DNA of 64,000 nt from Pedobacter arcticus A12 (GTDB lineage: Bacteria > Bacteroidota > Bacteroidia > Sphingobacteriales > Sphingobacteriaceae): contig NZ_JH947128.1 of the NCBI RefSeq assembly GCF_000302595.1, positions 1 through 64,000 of the forward strand, in the 5' to 3' direction. Under the pieces are notes generated by a model. It had not been told where the DNA came from. It was given only the letters and a program-made list of their open reading frames with translations, and searched no databases. Below, one piece after another: positions 8,757 to 18,140 of this stretch. Both the position numbers and the translations under genes were made by a program. Numbering within the stretch: the stretch's first letter is position 1; every line of letters starts with the position of its first letter.

Positions 8757-10463
8757 ATGCAAAAAGATTTATTCAGAAAAAAATCTATCAGTAAAATATT
8801 AAAAGATAGTGCTGATGGTTACGGCGATGCAGAGCACAGTTCTTTAAGCAAAGTTTTAACGGTAAAAGACCTCACTTTTATGGGAATTGCCGCCGTAGTT
8901 GGGGCAGGCATTTTTTCTACCATTGGCGAAGCTTCTTTTAACGGTGGTCCCGGCGTAAGTATTTTATTTGTACTTACCGCAATTACCTGCGGATTTTCAG
9001 CGCTTTGTTATGCCGAATTTGCGTCCAGAATTCCCGTTGCCGGCAGTGCTTACACTTATGCTTATGCCTCTTTCGGAGAATTAATTGCTTGGATTATCGG
9101 TTGGGATTTGCTGATGGAATATGCTATCGGAAATATCGCCGTGGCAATATCATGGAGTGGTTATTTTGTGAATCTGCTTAAAGGATTCAACATTAGTTTA
9201 CCGCCTTATCTTACTTTAGATTATTTTTCTGCTTACAAAGCCAACGAATCACTAATAGCAAGTGGTGGCGATCTTTCTAAAATGAGCGATAGTATGCAGA
9301 CTGCCGCTAGCGCCTGGGCAACTGCTCCACAAATCGGAGGCTTGCGCCTGATTGCAGATTTTCCTGCGTTATTGATTGTTTTTATAATTACTGCTTTGGT
9401 TTATGTGGGCATTAAGGAAACTAAAAAAGCAACGAATGCCATGGTAATTTTAAAGATCACCGTAGTTTTAGCAGTTATTGTTATCGGCTTCTTTTACGTA
9501 ACACCAGCTAACTGGCATCCGTTTTTACCCAACGGTTTTAGCGGAATGATGAAAGGAGTTTCGGGTGTTTTCTTTGCTTACATAGGTTTCGATGCAATTT
9601 CTACAACCGCCGAAGAATGTAAAAACCCTCAGCGAGATTTACCCCGAGGAATGATTTATTCCCTAATTATTTGCACTGTACTTTATATTTTAGTTGCCTT
9701 AGTGTTAACAGGGATGGTTAATTTTAGTGAATTGGCTGTAGCCGACCCGCTAGCTTTTGTTTTTGAACGCGTAGGCTTAACTAAAATAAGCTATATAATT
9801 TCTATAAGTGCAGTTATTGCAACAGCCAGCGTACTGCTGATTTTTCAGATGGGGCAACCCCGTATTTGGATGAGCATGAGTAGAGATGGGTTATTGCCAA
9901 AAGCTTTTTCAAGAATTCATCCTAAGTTTAAAACTCCGGGATTTGCAACAATTGTTACTGGTTTTGTGGTAGCAATTCCAGCTTTGTTTATGAATTTAAC
10001 CGAAGTAACCGACCTAACCAGCATTGGAACTTTATTTGCTTTTGTTTTGGTTTGTGGAGGGGTTTTACTTTTACCACCAGATACCGATATAAACACGAAT
10101 AGAAAACGCTTTAAAATGCCTTACATCAATGGAAAGTTTATTGTACCAATATTATTCATTTTAGGTATTTCTTTCTTTTACGATGACATTTTAAACCATT
10201 TCGATTTTAGCGACGGATGGTTAGTTATTAGAGAAAAGCTTCCACTTTATCTTTATCTGATTTTAGCTTTAGTGATAAGCGTTTTATCATTTACCAAAAG
10301 CTTATCGCTGATTCCTGTACTGGGCTTATTAAGCTGCGGTTATTTAATGACTGAATTGGGCTATACCAATTGGTTGCGCTTTTTAATCTGGTTGGCAATT
10401 GGTATGGTGGTTTATTTTGGCTATAGCTACAAGAATAGTAAGTTGAATACGGACGAGAAGTAA
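8757..10463 (+). CDS. APC family amino acid permease
   Basis: A 568-residue transporter with 12 or more hydrophobic helices. The signature GIAAVVGAGIFSTIG in helix 1 (from about residue 42) and the following ALCYAEFASRIPVAGSAYTY are diagnostic of the amino acid-polyamine-organocation superfamily. Overall it resembles the cationic amino acid transporter (CAT) branch, including the unwound-helix region FFAYIGFDAISTTAEECKNP. Substrate unproven. The start follows family N-termini with a short cytoplasmic tail. It is followed by 217 bases with no gene, then a convergent lipoprotein gene. Confidence 0.92.
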   Translation: MQKDLFRKKSISKILKDSADGYGDAEHSSLSKVLTVKDLTFMGIAAVVGAGIFSTIGEASFNGGPGVSILFVLTAITCGFSALCYAEFASRIPVAGSAYTYAYASFGELIAWIIGWDLLMEYAIGNIAVAISWSGYFVNLLKGFNISLPPYLTLDYFSAYKANESLIASGGDLSKMSDSMQTAASAWATAPQIGGLRLIADFPALLIVFIITALVYVGIKETKKATNAMVILKITVVLAVIVIGFFYVTPANWHPFLPNGFSGMMKGVSGVFFAYIGFDAISTTAEECKNPQRDLPRGMIYSLIICTVLYILVALVLTGMVNFSELAVADPLAFVFERVGLTKISYIISISAVIATASVLLIFQMGQPRIWMSMSRDGLLPKAFSRIHPKFKTPGFATIVTGFVVAIPALFMNLTEVTDLTSIGTLFAFVLVCGGVLLLPPDTDINTNRKRFKMPYINGKFIVPILFILGISFFYDDILNHFDFSDGWLVIREKLPLYLYLILALVISVLSFTKSLSLIPVLGLLSCGYLMTELGYTNWLRFLIWLAIGMVVYFGYSYKNSKLNTDEK

Positions 10464-10680
10464 AGTCTATTTAACCCATTTACTGTGCAATACTGAGATA
10501 GCTATATCGATTAGGTGGTAAGTTGAACGATGGGTTTAAAACTATGTGCTAATTTAGATAAGTGTTTTTAACCACTGAGGACGGGGAGTTCACAAAGATA
10601 AGCGCCCAAAGAATATTCCATCTTATCAAGTAGCTTCTTGAACTACTAGCTATTTTTACTTCGCATTGAAGTTATCGGAT

Positions 10681-11124
10681 TTACTCAAAAATGTAAATCA
10701 AATATTGCGGACTCATTCCATTCGCAGCAATCGGCACATAGTATTTCAGTTGCTTTTCACTTTGTTCCGCCAACGTATATTTTCCTGTGTTTATGGTCAA
10801 TTCTTGAGTAGTACTGTTAAAGCTGTAATTCTGAATCTCAGTTTGCTGTTGGTCAGCGCTCGACTTTAACGCTCCTCTATTTATAGTAAGTTTCCCATCC
10901 GCACCAAACTTAAAGGTATCATCTTTTTCAAAATCTTGAATTGCGTAATACACCACTCTTCCAGCAGGATTCGTTAGTGGGTTAGTTGATGTGTTTTTAT
11001 CGACCAAAGCTAGTTTCCAAGTTTTTGAAGTTAGGAAATTAACTTTATCATTATCCTTTTTACAACTTAAAAAAGCAAGTGCAAAAAACATCAACACACT
11101 TAGAATTTTAGTTTTCATAATCAT
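10681..11124 (-). CDS. Small predicted lipoprotein, lipocalin-like
   Basis: 147 residues with a signal peptide and a clear lipobox (ALAFLSC, Cys at residue 21), followed by charged residues KKDND. The mature part is beta-rich, with FLTSKTWKLALVDK at its start, a pattern common in Bacteroidota lipocalin-like lipoproteins. Function unknown; probably outer-membrane or periplasm anchored. Two ATGs lie two codons apart (11124 and 11118) and either could start it. It is downstream of pdhC but separated from it by a strong terminator. Confidence 0.75.
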   Translation of the reverse strand: MIMKTKILSVLMFFALAFLSCKKDNDKVNFLTSKTWKLALVDKNTSTNPLTNPAGRVVYYAIQDFEKDDTFKFGADGKLTINRGALKSSADQQQTEIQNYSFNSTTQELTINTGKYTLAEQSEKQLKYYVPIAANGMSPQYLIYIFE

Positions 11125-11191
11125 AGGTTATAAGATTCAAAGAAAACATTTTATTTGAATAAAAACTATAAGAAAATCCCCTCTAGCAGAA

Positions 11192-11217
11192 AAACCTCGC
11201 CGTAAACGGCGAGGTTT
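11192..11217 (-). terminator. Terminator after pdhC
   Basis: AAACCTCGCCG (11192-11202) pairs with CGGCGAGGTTT (11207-11217) around TAAA. On the minus strand the stem is followed by TTT, right after the pdhC stop. Confidence 0.85.
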
Positions 11218-11239
11218 CAATAACTATTTAAAAAAAAAC

Positions 11240-12913
11240 TTATGCCAATAATGTAATTGGCGCTTCTAATAATGCTTTTAACGTTTGTAAAAATTTAGCT
11301 CCTGTCGCACCATCAATAACTCTATGGTCGCAACCTAAACTCAATCTCATGATGTTTCCTGGAACAACTGCTCCATTTTTAACAACGGGCACTTGTTGAA
11401 TTGCACCAACAGATAAAATAGCACCGTCTGGTGTATTAATGATGGATGTAAAATCATCAATACCAAACATTCCTAAGTTAGACACTGTGAAAGTTGAACC
11501 TTCCCAATCTTTAGGTTGCAGTTTTTTAGCTTTCGCTTTTTGAGCGAAGTCTTTTACTTCCGCAGAAATGTGCGATAAGCTTTTTCCATCTGCAAAACGA
11601 ATAACTGGCACCAATAAACCATCTTCAATAGCCATTGCAACTCCAATATTTGTATGCTCGTTAAAACGGATTTTATCTCCTCTGAACGATGAGTTAACCG
11701 CAGGATGTTGCTTTAAAGCAATTGCAACCGCTTTAATTACGATATCATTGAAAGAAACCTTAACTGGAGCAACCGTATTGATTTGCGTACGGGCAGCCAT
11801 AGCGCCTTCCATATCAACAGTAATGTTTAAGTAGAAATGCGGTGCTGTAAATAAGCTTTCTGATAAACTACGGCTAATTGCTTTACGCATCTGAGAAACT
11901 GGTTTCTCAGTAAAACGTTCTTCGCCAACATATTGAGGAATAACAGGTGCTGGAGCCGCTGACTTAGCTACAGAAGCATCTGAACTTGCTGGTGCCGCTT
12001 GTGCTGACTCTTGTATTGCTGATGGTGTATAATCTTCAACATCTTTCTTTACAATCCGTCCGCCTTCTGCACTTCCTTTAACATCATTTAAGTTGATGCC
12101 TTTATCTTCCGCTAATTTCTTAGCTAACGGAGAAGCTTTTACTCTACTATCATCAGATGACGCTGGAGAAACTTCTTTTACTTCTTCTTTAACAGGAGAT
12201 GCTACTGCGTCTGGCGTTGCTGGAGCTTTTTCTTCTACTTTACTTTCTTCTTTTTTAGCTTGTGGTTTATCACCATTCAACAATGGAGTAATATCTGTAC
12301 CTTCTTTACCAACAATGGCAATAATACCATTTACTGGCACAGCCTCACCTTCTTTACAAGCTAAATATAATAAAGTTCCTTCTTCATAACCTACCACTTC
12401 CATGGTTGCTTTGTCAGTTTCAACATCAGCAAGGCTATCGTCTGCTTTTATTTTATCGCCAACTTTAAAGTTCCACTTATTAATAACACCTTCTGTCATG
12501 GTATCACTAAGGGCAGGCATTCTAATAATATTTGCTTCGATATTAGCAGTATCAACAACGGTAGCTGAAGCCTCTTCTTTCGAAGTTTCTGCCTCTGGTG
12601 CTTTTTCTTCTTCCTTCGTATCTTCTTTAGCAGCACTTGGACTCGCACCTGCTAAAGCTGCAGAATAATCTTCACCTTTTTCGCCAATAATTGCAATCAA
12701 ACCATCAACTGGCACAGCTTTCCCTTCTTCAACACCTATATAAAGGAGCGTACCTTCTTGAAAAGATTCGAAATCCATAGTCGCTTTGTCGGTTTCAATT
12801 TCAGCAACAACATCTCCTGCTTTTATTGAATCACCAACTTTTTTATGCCACTTTGCTAAAACACCTTCAGTCATGGTGTCACTCATTTTGGGCATTTTTA
12901 TCGCTTCAGCCAT
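11240..12913 (-). CDS. pdhC: Pyruvate dehydrogenase E2, dihydrolipoamide acetyltransferase
   Basis: The E2 core of pyruvate dehydrogenase moves acetyl groups from E1 to CoA on swinging lipoyl arms. 557 residues: lipoyl domain 1 (lipoylated Lys43 in ETDKAT), lipoyl domain 2 (Lys168 in the same motif), a peripheral-subunit-binding domain near 258-295 (SPLAKKLAEDKGI), then the catalytic domain from about 330. The catalytic His is at 530 in DHRVIDG. Acidic/Ala-rich linkers join the domains. It lies 36 bases downstream of pdhA on the same strand, so the two form an operon. The E1-beta gene is not adjacent. Confidence 0.96.
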   Translation of the reverse strand: MAEAIKMPKMSDTMTEGVLAKWHKKVGDSIKAGDVVAEIETDKATMDFESFQEGTLLYIGVEEGKAVPVDGLIAIIGEKGEDYSAALAGASPSAAKEDTKEEEKAPEAETSKEEASATVVDTANIEANIIRMPALSDTMTEGVINKWNFKVGDKIKADDSLADVETDKATMEVVGYEEGTLLYLACKEGEAVPVNGIIAIVGKEGTDITPLLNGDKPQAKKEESKVEEKAPATPDAVASPVKEEVKEVSPASSDDSRVKASPLAKKLAEDKGINLNDVKGSAEGGRIVKKDVEDYTPSAIQESAQAAPASSDASVAKSAAPAPVIPQYVGEERFTEKPVSQMRKAISRSLSESLFTAPHFYLNITVDMEGAMAARTQINTVAPVKVSFNDIVIKAVAIALKQHPAVNSSFRGDKIRFNEHTNIGVAMAIEDGLLVPVIRFADGKSLSHISAEVKDFAQKAKAKKLQPKDWEGSTFTVSNLGMFGIDDFTSIINTPDGAILSVGAIQQVPVVKNGAVVPGNIMRLSLGCDHRVIDGATGAKFLQTLKALLEAPITLLA

Positions 12914-12949
12914 TGTATGTTTGAATAAATTTGTCTTTAAAAATTAAAA

Positions 12950-13945
12950 TTAATCTTTGATGAAAGGATAGTTTGGTTCTGCATACACATCTGTATATAG
13001 TTCAGATGGATCTGGAAACGGAGATTCTTCTGCAAATTTAACAGCCTCTTCTATCTGTGCTTTTACTTTTGCAGCAATTTGATCAAACCACTCTTGATCA
13101 GCCCATTTCTCTTTCTCAATTTGAGTTTTAACTACCTCGATAGGGTCTTTTGCTTTATATTCTTCAACCTCTTCTTTGGTACGGTATTTCTGAGGATCGG
13201 ACATAGAGTGTCCTTTATATCTATAAGTTCTTATTTCTAAGAAAGTTGGACCTTCGTCTTTTCTAGCTCGTTGGATAGCTTCGTCCATTGCGTTATGTAC
13301 AGCAACTGGATCCATTCCATCAACCGGCATACAAGGCATTTCGTATCCTAAACCTAATTTATAAATATCAGTGGTATTTGCAGTACGAGCAACTGAAGTT
13401 CCCATAGCATATCCATTGTTTTCAACAACAAAAATTACTGGTAACTTCCAAAGCATTGCCATGTTGAAGGTTTCGTTTAACGCACCTTGACGTACGGCAC
13501 CATCACCCATGTAACAAATATTCACGTTGTCTGTACCTTTGTACTTTTCAGCGAAAGCAATACCTGCACCTACTGGAATTTGACCTCCAACGATTCCATG
13601 ACCGCCATAAAAATGATGTTCTTTACTAAAAAAGTGCATTGAACCACCTTTTCCTTTTGAACAACCCGTTGCTTTACCGTAAAGTTCGGCCATAGCTAAG
13701 TTCGGAGACATTCCTAATGCGATCGGGTGTGCATGGTCACGATAAGTAGTAATCATACTATCACCCTTTTTAATCGTGGACATTGCACCTGCTATTACAG
13801 CCTCTTGACCAATATATAGGTGACAAAAACCTCTAATCTTTTGCTGACCATATAACTGACCTGCTTTTTCCTCAAATCTTCTAAGTAGAAGCATTAACTC
13901 ATACCAATACAGATACGTCTCTTTTGTAATTGCAATTGAACTCAT
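12950..13945 (-). CDS. pdhA: Pyruvate dehydrogenase E1 component subunit alpha
   Basis: 331 residues of the thiamine-diphosphate-dependent E1 alpha family. It decarboxylates pyruvate together with E1 beta and passes the acetyl group to E2. Seen: the region around GGSMHFF (residues 100-106), the cofactor motif GDG at 147-149 closing with NN at 176-177, and the phosphorylation-loop-like RYKGHSMSDP. It is the first gene of the pdhA-pdhC pair. The beta subunit must be encoded elsewhere, an arrangement I recall from other Bacteroidota. The ATG at 13945 fits family length. Confidence 0.96.
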   Translation of the reverse strand: MSSIAITKETYLYWYELMLLLRRFEEKAGQLYGQQKIRGFCHLYIGQEAVIAGAMSTIKKGDSMITTYRDHAHPIALGMSPNLAMAELYGKATGCSKGKGGSMHFFSKEHHFYGGHGIVGGQIPVGAGIAFAEKYKGTDNVNICYMGDGAVRQGALNETFNMAMLWKLPVIFVVENNGYAMGTSVARTANTTDIYKLGLGYEMPCMPVDGMDPVAVHNAMDEAIQRARKDEGPTFLEIRTYRYKGHSMSDPQKYRTKEEVEEYKAKDPIEVVKTQIEKEKWADQEWFDQIAAKVKAQIEEAVKFAEESPFPDPSELYTDVYAEPNYPFIKD

Positions 13946-13967
13946 TTGTACATTTGATTATGGAAAG

Positions 13968-13975
13968 CAAATCTA
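13968..13975 (-). promoter_or_regulatory. -7 box TAGATTTG of the pdhA-pdhC operon
   Basis: A perfect TAnnTTTG on the minus strand, 22 bases before the pdhA ATG. No clear -33 TTG is seen. Confidence 0.4.
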
Positions 13976-14094
13976 TCAATAACTTGGCAAAAATAAAACC
14001 TGTTACCTCTTTTAATTGATATTAAATTAAGATGTGTTGCTGTTGTTTTATGATTGGTAAGGATTTGGGCGCTTAAACACGCTGTACGTTATAT

Positions 14095-14120
14095 CTTTTT
14101 GGTCTAAAAAAACCAAAAAG
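14095..14120. repeat. 9-bp hairpin in the pdhA / NlpC divergent gap
   Basis: CTTTTTGGT (14095-14103) pairs with ACCAAAAAG (14112-14120). It sits midway between divergent genes. Apart from this and two promoter boxes, the 13946-14352 gap shows nothing. Confidence 0.4.
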
Positions 14121-14253
14121 GATGTCACTTCCATCGTTAGCGCAAATAAAATTCAATCAAAAAATTACCTATAATTAAACAACCTGCCAGCACACCTCTC
14201 AGATGCCATACCGTTGATATTGTTAAAAAGAGTTAAAACCTTTTGCCTATTAC

Positions 14254-14283
14254 TTGCGTAGAAGAAAATTAACCTTACTTTTG
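14254..14283 (+). promoter_or_regulatory. Promoter of the NlpC/P60 gene
   Basis: TTG at 14254-14256, 19 bases, then TACTTTTG at 14276-14283: a good fit to the Bacteroidota consensus, about 70 bases before the chosen start. Confidence 0.55.
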
Positions 14284-14352
14284 TAGCTTAATAAAATAAA
14301 CAGTTGCTTTAGCCGTTTATAATTGACCTATAGCCCAAAACGTAGTCAAACA

Positions 14353-14919
14353 ATGAAGAAAGTTTTAATTTTTACCCTTTTAGTTAGTGCATTTTTAAAC
14401 CTAAAAGCTCAAAATACTAAAGTCGCATCTTCATCAACAACCCAAAAAACAGAAGTTTCTGATCCCGATAATCTGGCGAGTCAATTTTTCTCGCAGGTGA
14501 TGGGCGTGGCTGTTTCCGCAACCAGCAATACAAAGATGTACCAGTTTATTTACGACTGGTTAGGCACACCTTATCGTTTAGGCGGTGATACTAAAAAAGG
14601 AATTGATTGCTCTGGTTTTGCATTTGAATTGTACAACAAAACGTTCAATACTATTATAGGAACAAACTCTAGAAACATCTTTAGCATGGTTAATCCTATT
14701 AACAAGGTTGATTTAAAAGAAGGAGATCTAGTTTTTTTTAAAATACACAGCAAATCAATTAGCCATGTAGGCGTTTATATTGGCGACAAAAAGTTTGCTC
14801 ATGCATCGTCTAGCCGTGGCGTAATGATTAGTAATTTAGAAGAGCCCTATTGGCAACGCTATTTTTATAAAGGTGGCCGAGTTTTAGAAAGCCTAAAAAA
14901 CCAACTGAATAACGACTAA
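14353..14919 (+). CDS. Secreted NlpC/P60 family cysteine peptidase
   Basis: 188 residues: a signal peptide (MKKVLIFTLL through LKAQ, residues 1-20), a Ser/Thr-rich stretch, then an NlpC/P60 domain. Catalytic Cys86 is in DCSGFAFELY, with His138 in SHVGVYIG and a further His150 in FAHASSSRG. These enzymes cut peptide cross-bridges of peptidoglycan in the periplasm. An in-frame ATG ten codons upstream would put basic residues before the signal peptide, so I use the internal ATG at 14353. Monocistronic, ended by a hairpin at 14981. Confidence 0.9.
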   Translation: MKKVLIFTLLVSAFLNLKAQNTKVASSSTTQKTEVSDPDNLASQFFSQVMGVAVSATSNTKMYQFIYDWLGTPYRLGGDTKKGIDCSGFAFELYNKTFNTIIGTNSRNIFSMVNPINKVDLKEGDLVFFKIHSKSISHVGVYIGDKKFAHASSSRGVMISNLEEPYWQRYFYKGGRVLESLKNQLNND

Positions 14920-14980
14920 TAGCAATCATAAAATAGAAAGCTAAAGGCTTAACGCATAAGAATTGCCATAACACATTTTG

Positions 14981-15006
14981 AAATCCCACTCCCAAAAGCG
15001 GGATTT
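14981..15006 (+). terminator. Terminator of the NlpC/P60 gene
   Basis: AAATCCC (14981-14987) pairs with GGGATTT (15000-15006), followed by a run of T. It also sits at the end of the convergent gene at 15010. Confidence 0.75.
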
Positions 15007-15009
15007 TTT

Positions 15010-15195
15010 TTATGATTCATCTTTTGTTGTTCTCACCAAGCTAATGCCGGTAAAGAAAAAGATTACTCCTAAAACACCTAAAACAATTACAGTTCTGGTA
15101 TCTCCGCTATGTTGTACAAAAGATACGGCTGTGTAAATTAAACCTATTATCCCAAGTATGGTTAATATGGCGCCAAAAGTTCTTTTTAAGTTCAT
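15010..15195 (-). CDS. Small two-helix membrane protein
   Basis: 61 residues with two hydrophobic segments (about residues 6-28 and 35-55) and a polar C-terminal end (RTTKDES). No family is recognised with confidence; similar short two-helix proteins are common in Bacteroidota. It follows another tiny membrane protein gene (15239-15400) by 43 bases on the same strand, which suggests co-transcription. Confidence 0.65.
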   Translation of the reverse strand: MNLKRTFGAILTILGIIGLIYTAVSFVQHSGDTRTVIVLGVLGVIFFFTGISLVRTTKDES

Positions 15196-15238
15196 GTTAT
15201 TTATCTAAAAATTAGGGTACAATTAAAAATACTTAATT

Positions 15239-15400
15239 TTACTTTTTTACCTTGGCCCAAATGAAACCGACAACAAACAGAATAAATACAACAACAAATA
15301 TCCCTACGTAATAACCAGCTTTAAAAACACCTTCTATTGCGGCGCAACTACTTAATGATAAAACAAGTAGGAAAAATATGGGTAGTATAAACTTTTTCAT
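15239..15400 (-). CDS. 53-residue lipoprotein with one membrane helix
   Basis: Starts at the ATG on 15398-15400 and ends at the TAA on 15239-15241. The N-terminus MKKFILPIFFLLVLSLSSC is a typical Bacteroidota lipoprotein signal with Cys19. It is followed by AAIEGVFKAGYYVG, a hydrophobic helix (IFVVVFILFVVGFIW) and a basic end (AKVKK). The composition and clean signal make it a probable real gene in spite of its length. Function unknown. It lies between the sod terminator and the 61-residue membrane protein. Confidence 0.65.
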   Translation of the reverse strand: MKKFILPIFFLLVLSLSSCAAIEGVFKAGYYVGIFVVVFILFVVGFIWAKVKK

Positions 15401-15413
15401 TTTGAACACAAAA

Positions 15414-15441
15414 AAACGGGAAGATGAATTTCTCCCCGTTT
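15414..15441 (-). terminator. Terminator after the superoxide dismutase gene
   Basis: AAACGGG (15414-15420) pairs with CCCGTTT (15435-15441). Read on the minus strand it is followed by seven T. It sits 27 bases after the sod stop. Confidence 0.75.
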
Positions 15442-15467
15442 CAATTAGTCTTCAAAATGATGCCAAA

Positions 15468-16073
15468 CTATTTTGCAGTCGCAAAACGCTTTGCTACTTC
15501 TTCCCAATTAATGGTATTGAAAAAAGCTGTCAGGTAATCTGGACGTCTGTTTTGGTAATTCAAATAGTAAGCATGCTCCCAAACATCAACCCCTAAGATT
15601 GGTGTTCCTTGCACTTCTGCAATATCCATCAAAGGATTATCTTGGTTTGGCGTAGAAGTAACTGCTAATTTACCATCAGCGCCTACAATTAACCATGCCC
15701 AGCCAGATCCAAAACGAGTTGCTCCTGCTTGTGAAAAAGCAGTTTTAAAATCTTCGAAAGAACCAAAAACTGCATCAATAGCTGATGCTAATTCGCCACT
15801 TGGTTTTCCACCTGCGTTTGGCGCCATTACTGTCCAAAATAATGAATGGTTAAAATGACCACCACCATTGTTTCTAACTGCTGCTGGGTATTTAGAAATA
15901 TTTTTACAGATATCTTCGATAGAAGAAGAATCATCTTTACCTTCTAAAGCTTTGTTAAGGTTGGTTACGTAAGCAGCATGGTGTTTTCCATGGTGGATTT
16001 CCATTGTTGCTTTATCAATGTTTGGTTCTAATGCGTCTGATGCGTACGGTAACGCAGGTAATTCAAAAGCCAT
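15468..16073 (-). CDS. Superoxide dismutase, Mn/Fe type
   Basis: Converts superoxide to oxygen and hydrogen peroxide in the cytoplasm. 201 residues, normal length. Metal ligands by position are His27, His76, Asp163 and His167 (DVWEHAYY). Gln144 in the TPNQDN stretch, together with glycines at 70-72, is the arrangement usual in Mn or cambialistic enzymes rather than strict Fe enzymes. The metal cannot be fixed from sequence alone. It is transcribed alone, with a terminator behind it. Confidence 0.95.
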   Translation of the reverse strand: MAFELPALPYASDALEPNIDKATMEIHHGKHHAAYVTNLNKALEGKDDSSSIEDICKNISKYPAAVRNNGGGHFNHSLFWTVMAPNAGGKPSGELASAIDAVFGSFEDFKTAFSQAGATRFGSGWAWLIVGADGKLAVTSTPNQDNPLMDIAEVQGTPILGVDVWEHAYYLNYQNRRPDYLTAFFNTINWEEVAKRFATAK

Positions 16074-16147
16074 AATAATAGTTTTTAGGGTTGTTAATAA
16101 TAATGATAAATATAAGCACCTGAATTTTAAAGATATTCAGATTAATG

Positions 16148-16624
16148 TTAAGATTTGTTTCTTTTTTTGAGAAAGAAGGTTTTAACGAGCTCACTACATT
16201 CTGTCTCAAAAACTCCGCCAACATATTGAGTTTTAGGATGTAAAATATTTTGTGACAATCGAGAGAATCCTCTTTGCGGATCATGAGCTCCAAAAACAAT
16301 CCTAGAAATCTGTGTCCAATAAGCCGCACCTGCGCACATTACACAGGGCTCAAGCGTAACATATAGTGTACAGTCGGTTAAATACTTTCCTCCTAAAAAA
16401 TTTGAAGCGGCCGTAAAAGCCTGCATTTCCGCATGTGCCGTTACATCGTTGAGTTGTTGGGTTAAGTTGTGTCCTTTACCAATGATCCGTCCTTTGCAAA
16501 CCAAAACTGCGCCTACCGGGATTTCATCTGCATCCGATGCTAAGTTGGCTTCTTTTAAAGCTTCTTTCATAAAGAATTCATCTTCGGGGATAGTTGGCTC
16601 GTTTGTGAAGGAATAGTACTTCAT
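16148..16624 (-). CDS. tadA: tRNA adenosine(34) deaminase TadA-like nucleoside deaminase
   Basis: About 158 residues of the cytidine/deoxycytidylate deaminase fold. Zinc site: HAE at 64-66 in AHAEMQAF, with Cys94 and Cys97 in PCVMCAGA. This is the TadA pattern, an enzyme that makes inosine at the wobble base of tRNA-Arg; other nucleoside deaminases share it, so the exact role is inferred. An in-frame ATG seven codons upstream (16645) is possible, but the N-terminus from MKYYSF fits relatives better. The next gene downstream is sod, about 75 bases away. Confidence 0.88.
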   Translation of the reverse strand: MKYYSFTNEPTIPEDEFFMKEALKEANLASDADEIPVGAVLVCKGRIIGKGHNLTQQLNDVTAHAEMQAFTAASNFLGGKYLTDCTLYVTLEPCVMCAGAAYWTQISRIVFGAHDPQRGFSRLSQNILHPKTQYVGGVFETECSELVKTFFLKKRNKS

Positions 16625-16811
16625 ATTTTTTGGATTGGATTGCAAATATAAGACTTGTGTTAAGCCTTAGGTAGATTTTTGTTACATAAACATTGATACT
16701 TGACATTTGCAAGGCTACTGATAGCTTTTTATTATCATTTGTCAAAATCTATCTTTTTTGAAACTTTCTGAGTTCCTTCACGTAAATCTCATTATAAAAA
16801 ATTAAAATAAT

Positions 16812-17948
16812 ATGATTACAAAATTATCTAAACTCTTGTTTGCTGTTTTAATTACTTCTTATACAGTTACTTTTGCACAAACCACAACTGTTTTAAATTT
16901 CGGCAACAATGAAGCAATAAAGTGGGACGACGGTGTTGCAGAAGATGGAGACGGCGGATCTAGTGATATTGCCGGGATTACTTTACAAGTTTACAACATT
17001 ACCGATAACTCAGGAACAAAACTGGTAAGTAAAATAAAATGGTATAACAATACTGATTTATCGTCATCGGCCCCAACATACAATGCTATTACTGAAGATT
17101 TTGACAGTTCAGCAGGTTCAAAAGGAATGGCTATAAAATCAAAAGACAACAAAATCTTTAACCTTAATAGTTTTATCTGGTATGATTGGGGTTTTACCGA
17201 TGGCGCAATAGTTACAGTTGATGGCTATTTGAATGGCGTTAAAACTGTAACAACAACATTTCAATCTAACACCGAAATATCTCAAGGTGTGTCTGCTCCA
17301 GTTAATGTCTCTTTTTCAGCAACTCCTATAAACAACATTGATGAAGTAAGAATGACTTTCTCCTCTAACAATCGCTATCCATCAATAAACAAGATCAGCG
17401 TTACCACGAATGTTACACTTCCAGTTAGTATTCTAAATTTTGAAGCAAAAAGAGAAAATAGCAGTGGAGTATTGCTAAACTGGAATACCTCATCAGAGCT
17501 GAATAACAAACAGTTTATTCTTAAACACTCTTTGGATGGAAAGAACTTTGAAACCATAATCACTACAAATAGCAAAGGAGCTAATGCAAACAAATACAGT
17601 TTTAACCATTCAAATGCATCTAATAGCTTAAATTACTATGAATTATTACAGGAAGATTACGATGGAACAGTGCAAAGCTTAGGCATAAAAAGCGTAAGTG
17701 CCATTTTCGATACGCAAGTTAGCGTTTACCCTAACCCCACAAAAGATTATACCATTGTACAATTTAAGGCTGGCCTATTTAACAATGCAACTTTATTAGA
17801 TTTAAACGGTAAAACAATTCAGGATTTTGTAGTTAGCCCTATGCTTAATAACATAAAATTTGATTTACGAAATTTAGCTCCAGGAACATATATCGTAGAA
17901 TTGAAAGGAGAAACTTCAAGGATTGTCAAGAAAATCTCAATACTTTAA
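16812..17948 (+). CDS. T9SS-secreted protein with C-terminal sorting domain
   Basis: 378 residues: a signal peptide (to about TFAQ, residue 23), a body of beta-rich sequence with many Asn, Ser and Thr, and a region from about residue 200 (LPVSILNFEAKRENS) typical of the linker before type IX sorting domains. The end has VYPNPTKDYTIVQF and LAPGTYIVELKG, the hallmark of the type A sorting domain. The protein is therefore expected to cross the outer membrane by the type IX system and be anchored or released. The N-terminal body is not assigned. Single gene with its own terminator. Confidence 0.88.
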   Translation: MITKLSKLLFAVLITSYTVTFAQTTTVLNFGNNEAIKWDDGVAEDGDGGSSDIAGITLQVYNITDNSGTKLVSKIKWYNNTDLSSSAPTYNAITEDFDSSAGSKGMAIKSKDNKIFNLNSFIWYDWGFTDGAIVTVDGYLNGVKTVTTTFQSNTEISQGVSAPVNVSFSATPINNIDEVRMTFSSNNRYPSINKISVTTNVTLPVSILNFEAKRENSSGVLLNWNTSSELNNKQFILKHSLDGKNFETIITTNSKGANANKYSFNHSNASNSLNYYELLQEDYDGTVQSLGIKSVSAIFDTQVSVYPNPTKDYTIVQFKAGLFNNATLLDLNGKTIQDFVVSPMLNNIKFDLRNLAPGTYIVELKGETSRIVKKISIL

Positions 17949-17969
17949 AATTTAAATAATCCGAACATA

Positions 17970-18000
17970 AAGCCTGATTTTATCTGTGACAATCAGGCTT
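17970..18000 (+). terminator. Terminator of the T9SS cargo gene
   Basis: AAGCCTGATT (17970-17979) pairs perfectly with AATCAGGCTT (17991-18000), then a run of T. Confidence 0.9.
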
Positions 18001-18140
18001 TTTTTGTGGAGCAATATTAAATCAGTTAAGAAATCCTAACTGAAAAACCGTTAAAGTACATTGACTGTTATTCAAAATGAACTTAATTCGCCTGTAACTA
18101 TTGATGAATTTCTAGCTCTAAATACCAAAAAACAAAGACC

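Noticed and set aside
10560-10620. AACCACTGAGGACGGGGAG-like sequence resembling a widespread ACCACAGAGACACAGAG repeat, with a similar motif near 34560.
   Set aside because: Both copies are too degenerate to define an element from this window alone.
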